NCBI RefSeq assembly: GCF_000344685.1
Contig: NW_006920410.1
Span: 3,940,631-4,004,630 of the forward strand
Length of the DNA stretch: 64,000 bases
Direction of reading: 5' to 3'
DNA from: Gloeophyllum trabeum ATCC 11539
Lineage: Eukaryota > Basidiomycota > Agaricomycetes > Gloeophyllales > Gloeophyllaceae
Shown: positions 45,035 to 56,230 of the stretch, in pieces
How positions within the stretch are numbered: position 1 is the stretch's first letter
How the letters are laid out: every line of letters starts with the position of its first letter
Notes under the pieces: model-generated
Told to the model about the DNA's origin: nothing
The model's input: only the letters and a program-made list of their open reading frames with translations
Database searches by the model: none
Position numbers and translations under genes: made by a program

Positions 45035-48000
45035 ATGTCGCTACATAAGGAAAAGGGCCTAGCGCCGCAAGCCTTACGAGATATACACCAGAAGATAATA
45101 GGTGCGAGACCGGCGAAAGTATCAGACTCGATAGGGGACGGCGCGCATGTACTGACCTGTAGTAAGACCTCCTCCTCAAGGTGAAGCCGCGGCTAAGCGA
45201 CAAGAAGTGCCTCGAAGATCATGCTATTCCGGACGAACTGTACCAGATATCTGCTCTTGCCGAGTCGCTTGTAGAGCGCCGGCCCAGATCTAGTAAGAGC
45301 TGGCAAGACTTAGCAGATTCTCTGGATGAGGAAGGTGTGTGGGTCTTATCTGACGCGAACGTCCCCAACGCAGAAAACCTGATTAAGGGTATAGGGGTTA
45401 CTCTGTGGAATTGGTCCGGCACAATGCAACATGGGCGGGACCCAAACGGCGGAACTCTGTCGGCCGCACGTACGTTTTTTCGTTACATGTAACTTCCCGT
45501 TCGACAAGACATGCGCTCACCGCCTATGATACGCGAAGTAAAATACGCAGGATATCGTCTCATCGAGGCAGGACTAGAGCATAAACTTAACGTGGAGAGT
45601 GAGCTCCTCTACTGAGTAATCAGTTCACCTTCTGACCGTTGACACGTTTCCTCCTCTCAAAACCACGCGATAGCACTACTACGCATGCTTCATTTGGCAA
45701 GCAAAGTTGGTAGTGCCCTGTCCGGTAAGTCTTACATCCAGGATTGCCATGATGGCCGCTTGCCGCTCCTGTCCTGGCCTCACGAGCAAGCGAAGAGGCT
45801 GGTAGGAGAGATGCAGCAGCAAGTGTTCTTATGTCGGCTGCCAAGGTCACTCCTGTCCCCTGGGGTTGTGGGAATGTGCTAATCGACAGAATGGCTGTGA
45901 TAAATACTTGGAACAGTATGAAGAATCCCTTCGGAATGCCGGCCAACTGGAAGGCGAACACGCTCAAACCGCGGCGACAGCGACTATCACATATTACACA
46001 ACCAGAATGGATGCCGTTAGTACACGACTATTATTACTTTTCCCCGGGTTTCACACCTTTTCTGTGCCCATTTAGGCATTTAGGGAGGGCAATGATGGGG
46101 TGGCGCAGTTTATGCTCCAGAAGATCACAGGTCAGAAAGGTCCCACCCAGTACGGCAGCCTTGAATGACAGGATACTCACATGTGATGCTAGAAAATGAA
46201 GCACAGTTAGAATTACTGCAGGCTCTTGATGTAGGTGTTCCTCGTGTGCTTTTTGCATTAGAGCGGGATAACGTTCGATTCTTCAGCGAGAACGCGTAGC
46301 CGCTAAATTACTGGAGATCGGGAAGTCGTTTCTTCGTAGCAAGGCGCGAGACGTTGGAGCTGTAGAGCCTGAATCAGCCCGAGAGTCTGTGCCATGGATG
46401 CAAAAGGCCTTCACGATGATTGAGCACCTGGAAGACGTAGCATCGCCTGGCTTACCAGAACTGAAGGTCAATCGTGCTCGTAATTTTGGATGTCCAGACA
46501 TAGCGCAAGTTCTAACGTGCTGTTACCCTCAGCGATCCATTTTACGCAGTCTAGGTGACAGCGAGTGGTGCATGTTGAGGTTCCTAGAGACTGACCTCTC
46601 GCGTAGCTCGGGCCTATTTTCTCTCTTCCTCCCTTGAACCCGAGAATCTGACCCGCGCAGAAGCTTCCTTGAATGAGCTTATTACGACCCTTGACTCCAC
46701 CACAAACAGCGTGAGATCGACCCGTTTCATTTCTCTGAATTTGATGTTTTCATACAGGCGTTTGATAGGGAAGCCCGGAATACCAGCAACTAAGATGGAT
46801 GAGGATAGCCGTGTTGAAACGCCGGAGGGCGTCCGAACTCGCTCTTATGGACGGTAACTCCCCGAGAGGTTGTGCCGCACGATTAGCCCACAATAACCGC
46901 GAGTTTCCAGCGTTCCAGTCTGTTGTCGATCACACGGCTTTGACGGATGCCGATGTTACAGAGTAAGAGGTGCCTCACTGTTCTCTTTGAGCCGTTCCAA
47001 ACCTAGACCTAGTTTACTTCAAGAGCTTCGGACACTTCACCAGCATCAGTACGTCGCCGAGAGCTATCTAAGCACCGTCATTGACGATCCATCTTCAGTA
47101 CTCTAGTCACAGCTATACACCGACATTCGCTGAAGCGAAGCCTAGAAATAGAGGGGGAGCATGTTCTCAACTCAATCGATCGGCTGCTCTTATCCTTGAT
47201 CCACCATTGTTCCAAGGACCAAGACCATGGAAGGGCCATGGGGGACATGGCCGAGGCATTCTCAGGTACGTCTTATCCTCACGCATTGCTCTGTTATTAA
47301 TGAAATCTAGTAGATTTGCATAACGGGGATATCAAGTTGGCGAAAGTTTCTACCGTCGCATGTTTAACGGTAGGTTGCATAACCGTGATCACCTGTCCAG
47401 TCCCAGTATGGACTGTTGGGTATCGCAGCTTCTTTGGCAGTTTGGCGATCGCCACTATCATGCGAAGCGATGGTCGCAGGCAGCGGAGTGGTTCCTTGCG
47501 GGTGCCCACAGCATCTTCAGCAGCATGGGTACATCCACCGAGGCGAAATGCTATAGGAAAGCTGCGTTGGCGCTCATCCACGGGAAAGAATATGGCAGGG
47601 CGTATACCGCTATCCGGCACTGTCCCACGGATGAAGCTGCGACTTATTACGTTGTCTTCCTCACAGCAGTCCACCAAGGTAAGTGAACTCAGCGAGACAA
47701 ATCTCCCAAGCCCTTAGCTGACTCCGCATATGGGTTTAGGTCTAGAAGAGGAAGGTAAGTGAGGTGGTCCCATCATGTGAGGAGATATTTATAATGACCG
47801 GCCCTCAGCCATCCGAGCTGTCAAAGATATGGTGAATTCCTCTGACTTCGACCGGAACATGCTCCTATTGGCCACCCAAATGGCCCATGAATCGGAACTG
47901 AAGTGTTTGCTCCTTACGATTCTGGATGCATTACTGCAGACGCTGAAGGACGACGAGAGCATCGAGACCGAGATTGACGCGATAACTATAATACGCTGTC

Positions 48001-49731
48001 TCGTCCGATTGATCCTCAAGTTACTGTCGGAACCAGGCGCGAACAGGTAAGCTGGTCTGTCTTCGAAAGACCGCTCGCAATCCTAAGTGTATAGATTCGA
48101 ACTGGTCCAGGCCCTGATACGCTATCTGAAGACGGGTAAGTTCTGATCGAGCAGAGCTTGGTCGGATAATTCTATGCAAATGACTTTTCGTAGCTAAGTC
48201 ATGCTGTGAGAAGGCGGCATCGAGGAAGGCAGGGGCTGTGATTAGCAAGGACGTATCATGGCTATGGCGAGCCGCTTACAACTGCGGTGTGCAAGGATGT
48301 TCTGAATGGGAAAGCTCACCAGATACCGTTTCTGATCTATTCGAGGCCACCCGAGAGGTAATGTGGAATGCGCATCTTTGATGACTGAGGAAATCCAGCG
48401 CTTGCCGGCAGCTTTTAGAAGTCTACTGTCAGATGGCCGCCATGGACGTTGATTCGGATGTATACCAATATATTGTCAACGCTTCATTCGCCAGTATCTC
48501 AGGACGAGGTGAGTTCGTATGGTCATACCTGAGTTCTACGACGACCATATCTTTCTAGTCTTCATGGCCCGAGAAAGACTCTTGCACGGCTCAATCCCGG
48601 TATGGCTCTTGATCTTTTTGGTATGACGTGTGGCACATGTCTTATGGAATTCGCCAGGGGGATCGATTGAGGCCCACTCTCAAAAATATAGAGGAGGCCA
48701 AAGCTAGAATCCAGGGCATCCTTGGGAAGAACCTGATTCGTCGTCAAGAGGACATTCCCCGAGTTCGCTCCTTTCTTCACGTATTGCGTGTTTTCCAGGT
48801 GGAGATGTTGTGCCACCTCAAGGATTGGTGCACTCTTTTAGAGACCGTTGGGGTAGCAATTCAGTAGGTCCTAACCATGTTCCGTCATGCTGATACGCGG
48901 CCCATAGGAAATAGTGAGAGCCGATGCTCTGGCTGTCAACACCTTCGAGGCAGTTGCCGATATCCTTGTGCGTGGTTGTGCTCCACATCTCAGACATGTT
49001 GGGACCTTGCCGATTATCCATCCCTAGTGGGTAGAAAAGGACTGCCCGACCGAAAGCAAGTACACTAGTTTGGGCTTCTTGGCACCGTGGTAATGACGTT
49101 ACCAGTTCTATTCACCGTGCTCGAGGTGATCGGACTCTGTATCCTTGAGATCGTCCCTCTAACTTATCTAGGCTATCCTGCACGCGAGCCTGGACCGTAA
49201 CATGGTATCCGTGAAGAAATTTGCTAGATGGCTGAGGGCTATATGCACGATTCTCTTATCCCGGAACGCGCCCGCTGACAGATTGAAAGCAATTGGTTAC
49301 GTCGAGCAGGCAGTGACAGTATTGGAGACTCAAGAGCACGATGAAAGCTCCGAAATCGAGGTATCCTAACCCCTCCTTGGTCTGATCTGATTACCTACCT
49401 CTCCCTAGGCCTATCCGGCGGACGAGCGCCAGTGGCTCCTTGCCACCACGTACAATACTGGTATCGAGTGCTTACAGTTCGTGAAAAGCGTTTGTGATGT
49501 CCTCTCCGCTCCTGCCACTAAAGGATCCGCCATAGCGCATCGCTATTGGACGAGGCCAAGCGATGGTTTGAAGCATCCACCGTCATTTGTCGATATGTGC
49601 CCGATGGTGAACAGCGTGCGGAGAAGGTTGACAGGGCCGAGCACCTGATCCCAGTCCCAGTTGCTGACTTGCCGATCTAGATTTCTGCAACGTATACGCA
49701 CTTGCTGTCTCGATACGCCTCGGATTCTTAG
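45035..49731 (+). CDS. ZIP4: Spo22/Zip4 meiotic TPR protein
   Basis: A gene of about 17 exons from ATG 45035 (MSLHKEKGLAPQALRDIHQK) to TAG 49729-49731 (last exon TYTHLLSRYASDS). Exon 1 splices at 45119-45180 into LSDKKCLEDHAIPDELYQIS, then WQDLADSLDEEG joined to ENLIKGIGVTLWNWS, the opening Spo22 (PF08631) block. Further exons carry TPR-like helices: YRLIEAGLEH, LLRMLHLASKVGSAL, YEESLRNAGQLEGEHAQTA, MQKAFTMIEHLED, RAEASLNELITTLDSTTNS, WVSQLLWQFGDRHYHAKRW (then SQAAEWFLAGAH), WLWRAAYNCGVQGCSEWE, EVYCQMAAMDVDSDVYQY and RFLHVLRVF-type. Zip4/Spo22 bridges the synaptonemal complex and crossover factors in meiosis. Convergent with UTP18. No frameshift was noticed, so it seems functional and the organism likely keeps meiosis. 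Confidence 0.9.
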
Positions 49732-50139
49732 GCAACAACCACGGAGCTCCATCTCTGCTCCCTGCTGCTTCCCTGTATTTCACGACCCCTCTGGTCTCCT
49801 GTCCGCCACTGGTCTTCTATGCTGACCGACGACTCCTCTTCAACATCCCGACTTTTGGACATCCCCAGTGGACCATTCGGATCTCGGCGCCCAACTCTCG
49901 TGTGCTCTTGTATCTACCATTTAATGTGTTCGTATCAATGCATAACTTTGGCATCTCCCGATGGACTAGACTCGGTGCCAGCCCCCTGTCGGCATCAACT
50001 TGTGTCGCGCAGACGTCGAGACAGCTTCCGGCACGCAACTGTAAATTTTCATCGCTTCCTTTACCCCCCGCTCCAGTATTATCGCGCGTGGAATGTAGAC
50101 AGACACGGGTCTACCAAAGAAACATAATGCAGCCAAAGA
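49732..50139. other. Convergent intergenic of ZIP4 and UTP18
   Basis: About 410 bp between two stops, holding 3' UTRs. No gene is seen. Confidence 0.45.
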
Positions 50140-52163
50140 TCACTGATTAATGTAGTTCCGCAACTGGTACAGTAGAACCCGGCCGCGATTATTCCCGACT
50201 GCGAGGTATTCGCTGCCTCGCGAGAAGTCCATAGCAGTGACATGGCCGAGTGGCGTACTCGATGTGGGCCAATTCGAGAACGCCGTAAGGGAAGGCAGAT
50301 GGATCTGTATTTCACGTAAACGTGTGCGACCTAAGACTCAAGGGACAGTCTGCGTACCATGCGCATTTGATCCTTTTTCACGTTGCTGGCCATGGCTAGG
50401 AGCTGGGAGTCGTGGTTGAATCGGAGGGAGGATATCGAGGTCGTCAGGTTCCCGATTGTCTTCAGCGGTTTCGGCATGTCAGCCGAGGGCAGCGCCGGAC
50501 TGTACACGTTCACAAGGCCTGTATTCGAGCTGCAAGCGAGGTGAGTTGGACAATCGACTCCCAACCTACAAACAGCTACTCACCCAATAGCCAGATACCG
50601 ATCCGCATTATCGCCCGCCATGACCTGGCTCCCGAACCCCCCGTCCTCCCTCCAGCGCCGCACACACCGCCGCTCGCCCACGTCCCAGACATACACCTCT
50701 GAGTCCTGGCTGAGCGTCATCAGCTCGCGCCCCTCCCCGCCCCTCGCCCACCACACGCTCTTCACGCCCGCGTTCATCTTCACGCTGCCGACCACCTGCC
50801 CGCCGCCGCTCTGCCAGTCGACGAGGTGCACGGCGCCGCGGCGGCCCGCAACGGCGAGCACGCTGCCGTCGGGGCTGAACGCACACGTCTCCATGCTCTC
50901 GGCAGCGTTGGTGTTGTTGGTGAAGGTGGTGCCCCAGAGCCCGCGCGGGGAGCGGCGGGAGGTGCCGGATTGGAGGTCGTAGGTGTAGTAGAAGGGGCGG
51001 GGGCCGACGAGGAGGACGGAAGAGCCGTCGGGGTGGAAGAGCGCGTTGGTCAGCGGGAGGGAGGGGATGTGGAGGGTCTGGAGGTGCGGGTTCGAGTGGC
51101 CGTCGATCTGGGGATATTATGGTCATGTAGTTAGTACGCGGCAGCGAGACTGAGACTCCCGAATATGCGTACATTGAACAGACGTAGTCGGCGGTCGGTA
51201 CTGGCGGTGAGCATGACCGGTATCCGCGGCGATGGGTGGAACTGGATCGCCTTCACCTCGCCCTCCGCCTTCGCGGTAATATTCGCGTCACGCAGGCGCT
51301 CGATAGCCAGCGTGCCCTGCGGCAGCACCCTCGACTTCTTCGCGCCGCTCAGGATCCCATCTGTTGACGCCAACAAATCATCCACATCCGCTCGCTCATC
51401 CTCACCATCCGATACCGACGCGCGCCGCCGCTTCGCCTGCTTTTTCCGCGCTTTGATCGCCCACTCGGGCGTAGGGTTGATTTTCTCGAACTGCCTGCGC
51501 AGCCTGCGCTCGTATTCGCGCCCGCCGACCGTGTCCTCCGTCGGCGCATCGCGGAGCTTCCGGAGTCGTTTGTTGGATGCGAGGGATACCTGTATTTGCT
51601 GGTCGTCCGGGTCTGTCCATGCTGGTGCCTTGCGACCCTTGGGGGGATCTGTGTTGTCCTTCACTGCAGCTCCAGTGTCCCCCGCTTCTTCTTCCTCGTC
51701 GTCCGAGCCCGACTCATCCTCTTCGCCCAAAATACCGCTCCCTGAGGCCTCAGCATTGGACTCCTCCCGGCTATCATCGTCCTCTACCTTCTCTTGCGCA
51801 TGAAGCCCCGAACCCAATGGATTCGCATCGTCTACGAAGAAAAGCTTCCAGCAAGCTGACCCATTAGACGACAAGCACTCCGTAGACCATCTGACGACTC
51901 ACGTCCGTATCTAATAAATGCTCAAGCTCCCTCCCGCCCCTCTCCTCCTGCACGTCCTCCCCATCCTCATCGGACACTACTAGTATATTTTTGTTCTGCT
52001 TTTGGGATGGAACGTAAGGCGTGCCGAAGAGCATGCTCTCCAGCCTGCGCTCCTCGTCGTCTTTGCCGGCATCGTCATGAGTGGAGGCCACGGTACCTAG
52101 GGGATGCACCTCTTCATGTTGTGCTCTGCCTGTCCGCTGCCGCTTGCGTGCGTGTTTGCCCAT
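50140..52163 (-). CDS. UTP18: U3 snoRNP / small-subunit processome WD40 protein Utp18
   Basis: Starts at ATG 52163 (MGKHARKRQRTGRAQ) and ends at TGA 50142-50140 after NNRGRVLLYQLRNYINQ. The N-terminal third is acidic and basic by turns (DDEERRLESMLFGTP, then DESGSDDEEEEAGD), with RKLRDAPTEDTVGGREYERR and RLRRQFEKINPTPEWA, both characteristic of Utp18. The WD40 propeller follows: VKAIQFHPSPRIPVMLTAST, RRLRLFNIDGHSNPHLQTLH, NALFHPDGSSVLLVGPRPFY, ESMETCAFSPDGSVLAVAGR, GVKSVWWARGG, LMTLSQDSEVYVWDVG and GSQVMAGDNADRYLAIGS. Its role is in 18S pre-rRNA processing in the nucleolus. Introns of 50-70 nt separate about seven exons. Complete; no oddities except a GC-rich middle. Confidence 0.94.
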
Positions 52164-53042
52164 AGTCTGAAGTCTCTTTAGTGGAGGATGCGGAAAGAGC
52201 CGAAATTTCTTTGACTTCCTGTTTCGATCGCATCCACGGCACAGACACTGCGACATCCCGACATCTGCACTGTCAACATCTCTAACATCTCTTTTTATGG
52301 CAGTAATGTGGCGGCACCGGAAATGCAGCGCATACTCATCAGAGGGTATCAGCGAAGAGGTGATTAGCTAGGACACGGCAAGTAGCAGATGGGCATGCAT
52401 GCGCACTTGCTTTATATTATTAATATTGCGCAATGTTCCTGCGAGGATACGACAGCAGACAGACCATATGTAGACAATTTGAATACATAAATGTATATTC
52501 TATCCCGGACTCTGAGTCCCCCCGTTCTATGCACCTTGTCCTCACTCTCGCGTGGCGGCGCGACATCCGTCCAAGCTCAAAGGAGCAGGCCTGCAGGGGC
52601 TGGCAGCCTCAGCATGCTTCGCATCGTCTGATGAATAGCCTTGTAGACTTAGACTACCTGTATTGTAGACGAGAAACCGATTATCTTATTAGTATCTCGA
52701 GGTCAAAGCGTTACAGTAATTCTCCTAAAGCAACCAGTCTCGGCGCCACATTCGAAGTTGTCGGATGTGGCACCGAGACTTAGCACCCGCTACATATCGA
52801 CCACCGGTACCTGCGCGCCCACCCCAAAAGAAAATACCATTAAAACCATATAGGTAGTGTACAATAAATCAGGAGCCCCCAGCTGCTTCCAGCTGCATTC
52901 TTCTGATAAGTACGACAGCTGCAATGTAATATGTGTACGACAATGAGGAACTATGCCCCGACGGTTATCCCTCGTGAGACGAGGGAGGCAAGCGCACGAT
53001 GCAAGACTTCAGCTGAAGCTCCATTGAAGGTCAGAACATTTG
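52164..53042. other. Intergenic between UTP18 and the HNH pseudogene
   Basis: 880 bp containing the UTP18 promoter. Short inverted phrases (AAGTCTCGGTGCC-like near 52740 and 52770) may form a small hairpin. No gene is recognised. Confidence 0.4.
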
Positions 53043-54229
53043 TCATCTCCAAATCATATCTAGCTCGTTGAGATACTCAGCCGCACCAGAAAGGTTGGCA
53101 ACCTTTGCGCATGTCGCGTGCAATGCCAGGAGCTCAGGTGAGGGAAGCGGAAGCAGCTCGGAATCAGGTGAAGTAAATGTCACAAACTGCCTCCACAGAA
53201 GGTAACCTTCATCGACTAATCCAATGCGGTAGCGGTTCGGAGTGTCCTGGAAGGCCATCAGTGGAAGGTAAATGTGGCCCAAAGACTGCAGAGCACTCAC
53301 CGTGGCGTCCAGCCATAATATCAATTGATCAAAATGGTTATGTACGTTCATCTCGAGAGTCATTACGTTGTACAACGATGCACATTAGTACCATTCAGCT
53401 TCTCAAAATCGTAGCCGAAATGCTTCAGAACAGCCAAAACAGAGGCAGCATCATCTATCTAAAATCAACTGCATCAGCGAACAACTTACACCTGCAGTAT
53501 TTCGGGTTATGGTGCCATGCCGGTATCTTGGTCGGAGCGGTCAGGATCGATGTTGAAATAGGTCGACGCAGGAACGATGTGAGCACATTGCGTATCGACA
53601 ATGGCGCCATTATCGTTAAGCTCCTGCTTTGAAAGACCGAGCTTCTTCCTCGCCAATGTGTCATAGCAGCCGGAGCCAACACATCTGTAGCCATTGCGTA
53701 TGAGCACCTACAACAACCGAAACATGAGCAGGGGAACGCAAATGTAGCAATATGCGCGGGCAGAACCTGGGCCTTTGCGGTGACATGATCTTTTGGTGCC
53801 CCCTGAATTGTGGTCATGAGCAAGAGTCGATCGTGATTAAAGGATGGTGGTTGGATGAGGAAGGGGTCCTCCCTTTGTTTTTTCTGACTGGTAGGGAATG
53901 AATATGAGCCGCAGCAGGACAAGTGGCATACCCACAGGCACGTATGAACAGTTTAAGAAAGGCCTGTCCCGACACATGCAGCGTGTCCTCAGCTTGGCTG
54001 CAGGAGTGGATTGTACTGACAGTCTCCGCGAACGCCTGATGTGAAGGCGCGTGGACGAGTAGGTAGCCTAAGACTCGAGCGATATGAAGCGGCGAGAGTC
54101 TTGCTGGGCCAAAGCGGACTTCTCAAACTCCACGCAAGCATCATATGCACTGAGTGCATAAGGATAAAATGCTACTCGGGGAATCAACTCGGACCGTGGT
54201 GGCAGCGGTTCAGCCTCAAAGCTGGTCAT
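53043..54229 (-). pseudogene. Broken HNH nuclease gene, basidiomycete family
   Basis: The order of conserved pieces matches a widespread basidiomycete HNH_2-type protein: RVAFYPYALSAYDACVEFEK, IARVLGYLLVHAPSHQAFAE, KNKGRTPSSSNHHP, LIRNGYRCVGSGCYDT, IVDTQCAHIVPASTYFNI, AASVLAVLKHFGYDFEKLNG, YNVMTLEMNVHNHFDQLILW, TPNRYRIGLVDEGYLLWRQF and LLPLPSPELLALHATCAKVA. Splice sites fit, but the frame changes without an intron at three places: near 54110 (between LAQQD and HIARVL), near 53855 (after SNHHP) and near 53365 (at NVH). That makes a full product impossible unless the assembly is wrong. The nuclease core itself (Cys/His in CVGSGCYD and CAHIVPASTYFN) is intact. The physiological role of this family is unknown. 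Confidence 0.8.
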
Positions 54230-56230
54230 TATGTTCCAAGTAACGAGTCAAGCCTCAGGGCTTCCTCCTAGGAAGTTGGTCAGGTAATGGCCAGCATATT
54301 AGGGAGTGTACAGCCAATATGGTATGTGGTGTAGAAACCTCTTGTGGTCCTCTATTCGAATTTAAACCCCCGGCAGGTTTTACGGGGGACCAAGGTATCG
54401 GTGCTGGAAGGAAATTTCATTCCGAAGTACAATGTCCGGATACTTTGTGAACCAGCTGTATGTGCAGGCCTAGTACCCGTGCAGCCGCGATCGCTAGTGT
54501 TGTTCAAAGTGAAGTCAAAGTCCTTTGAGGTGTGATATTGGCGGACTTCTATCTCAATGACAATCTCATGAAGTCACCTCAAAGTGGCTGAAGGCTTTGC
54601 TTCCCCAATGGTGCAGCAACTCCCGGTAGAGTCCTCTCCCTCGCAGCTCAAGGTCATGCAATGTTTATGGTACATACAAATGCATTGAGTGTATGCGCAT
54701 ATTCATCGGGGAGGTAATCCTCCAAGAACTGAGTGAAACGGTGACATGCCGATGGTCGCTCATGAGAGGGTCACGAAACTTTTCTACTGTATTGCGTCCA
54801 GTCTCCTCGGCTATCGATACGTGCCCGACACAGGTTCATAGCTGTGGAAGGTGGTTCGAGCCTACTGCATATCCTCCACCGAATATTTATGCTCTAATAG
54901 CTGACCTACCTGTGGGAGCAGATACCGTTGGAGCGTGGGAGAGAAACGAGAGATTGATACCTCTGCAACTGGAACATGGTGGTATTGAATCCGTCGGAAC
55001 CACCAAGGCCAGAGTACCCTGTTCTTGACTCAAGTTGACCGAACTCTGGCTTCGGAGCATCTGCGCACTTGTAGTTATCCACGTCGAGCCGTCTTACCCT
55101 CGACAGATTGACGAGGCCGACCCTCGCCGACTTGAACTGTATCCGTATATCACCCCTCGTAGAACACGCTGGTATGCATTCAAGCCACGCTGTGCGAGCA
55201 GGGCTTGGTGCAAACGGGGTAATTGTGCACGAGTGAGGCCAAGCCGCTGCCGCGTATTAAGTAGTATCCGACGCTCTGTGGTCCACGCCCTCGGAGCATG
55301 GATCAGTGCCGACCGCGCGACCGGCTAGCGAACGTTACTTTCAGTGCCGATGAGCCAACACGGCCTCCCCCGTTCCGGGCCACGTATATAATTCTGCTCG
55401 GTCCTGTCCTTGAGTATCCGGTCCGAGGGGAGAGAAAAGTGACTTACGCGCTCTATTTATGTCGGGGCTTGAGTGCATCATCCATGATCGATGTTCCGCG
55501 GTGCCTACTCGGCCTCTCGCACGCAGGCCGAACATACAATGCATGCCATTCTGGTAGAACGACCTATTTGCCTGCGTGTCGGACCTGGATGATCAGTGCG
55601 CTGGTGCTGGCTAGGAGTGTGGCGTGAGCGCCAGCTCGTCCTGGACAATATACCGGTCGTCGTGATTTGCCTCTAGCGCTGTTGATGTCCGACGGTGAGC
55701 TACGCGTTGCTAGAGCTTCATGCAGAGTAATCTGCGTAAGGGGAGGCCGCGTCGGGAATCGCCCGAAAAGGGAATGTTATACTTATTAGTGTGTGAAATC
55801 GGTTCGGCAAGGGCCGCGGCGTGTCAGGCTCGGTAGTGCTGCTCGCGTACTCATTACAAGCGCTAGCGTCGCGCCGAGTCGTTGTATTTTCTCCCTTTCG
55901 CCGCCCCCTCCTGTTCCCATAATACCCGTCGTCGCCGTCTTTGGGCTCTAATTTATCTCTTGTCGTTCGTATAATTATTCTCTGCAGAGAACAAGGCGCG
56001 TACGTGGGTTTTGTGCGCTTCATCAGCTTCCTGTCTGAGGCATCATGATTGCATCCATAGCTTCACACAGCGCTCGGCCAGCTCGAACTGCGACGAGGTC
56101 CATTCTTCTGGTGTGCCCGCGCAAAGACTGCTAGTGCTGCGCCTCGCCTAGCCGTCCCTCTGCTCTACTCAGCGTCTGGTTCCGGCGTCTATCGTATTCT
56201 ACCCGATTATCTTAATCCACCTGCTTAATC
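54230..56230. other. Intergenic upstream of the G-alpha gene
   Basis: 2 kb with no recognised exon. The last 300 bp before the G-alpha start is pyrimidine-rich (CTCCCTTTCGCCGCCCCCTCC near 55890), as expected for a fungal promoter or 5' leader. Confidence 0.45.
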
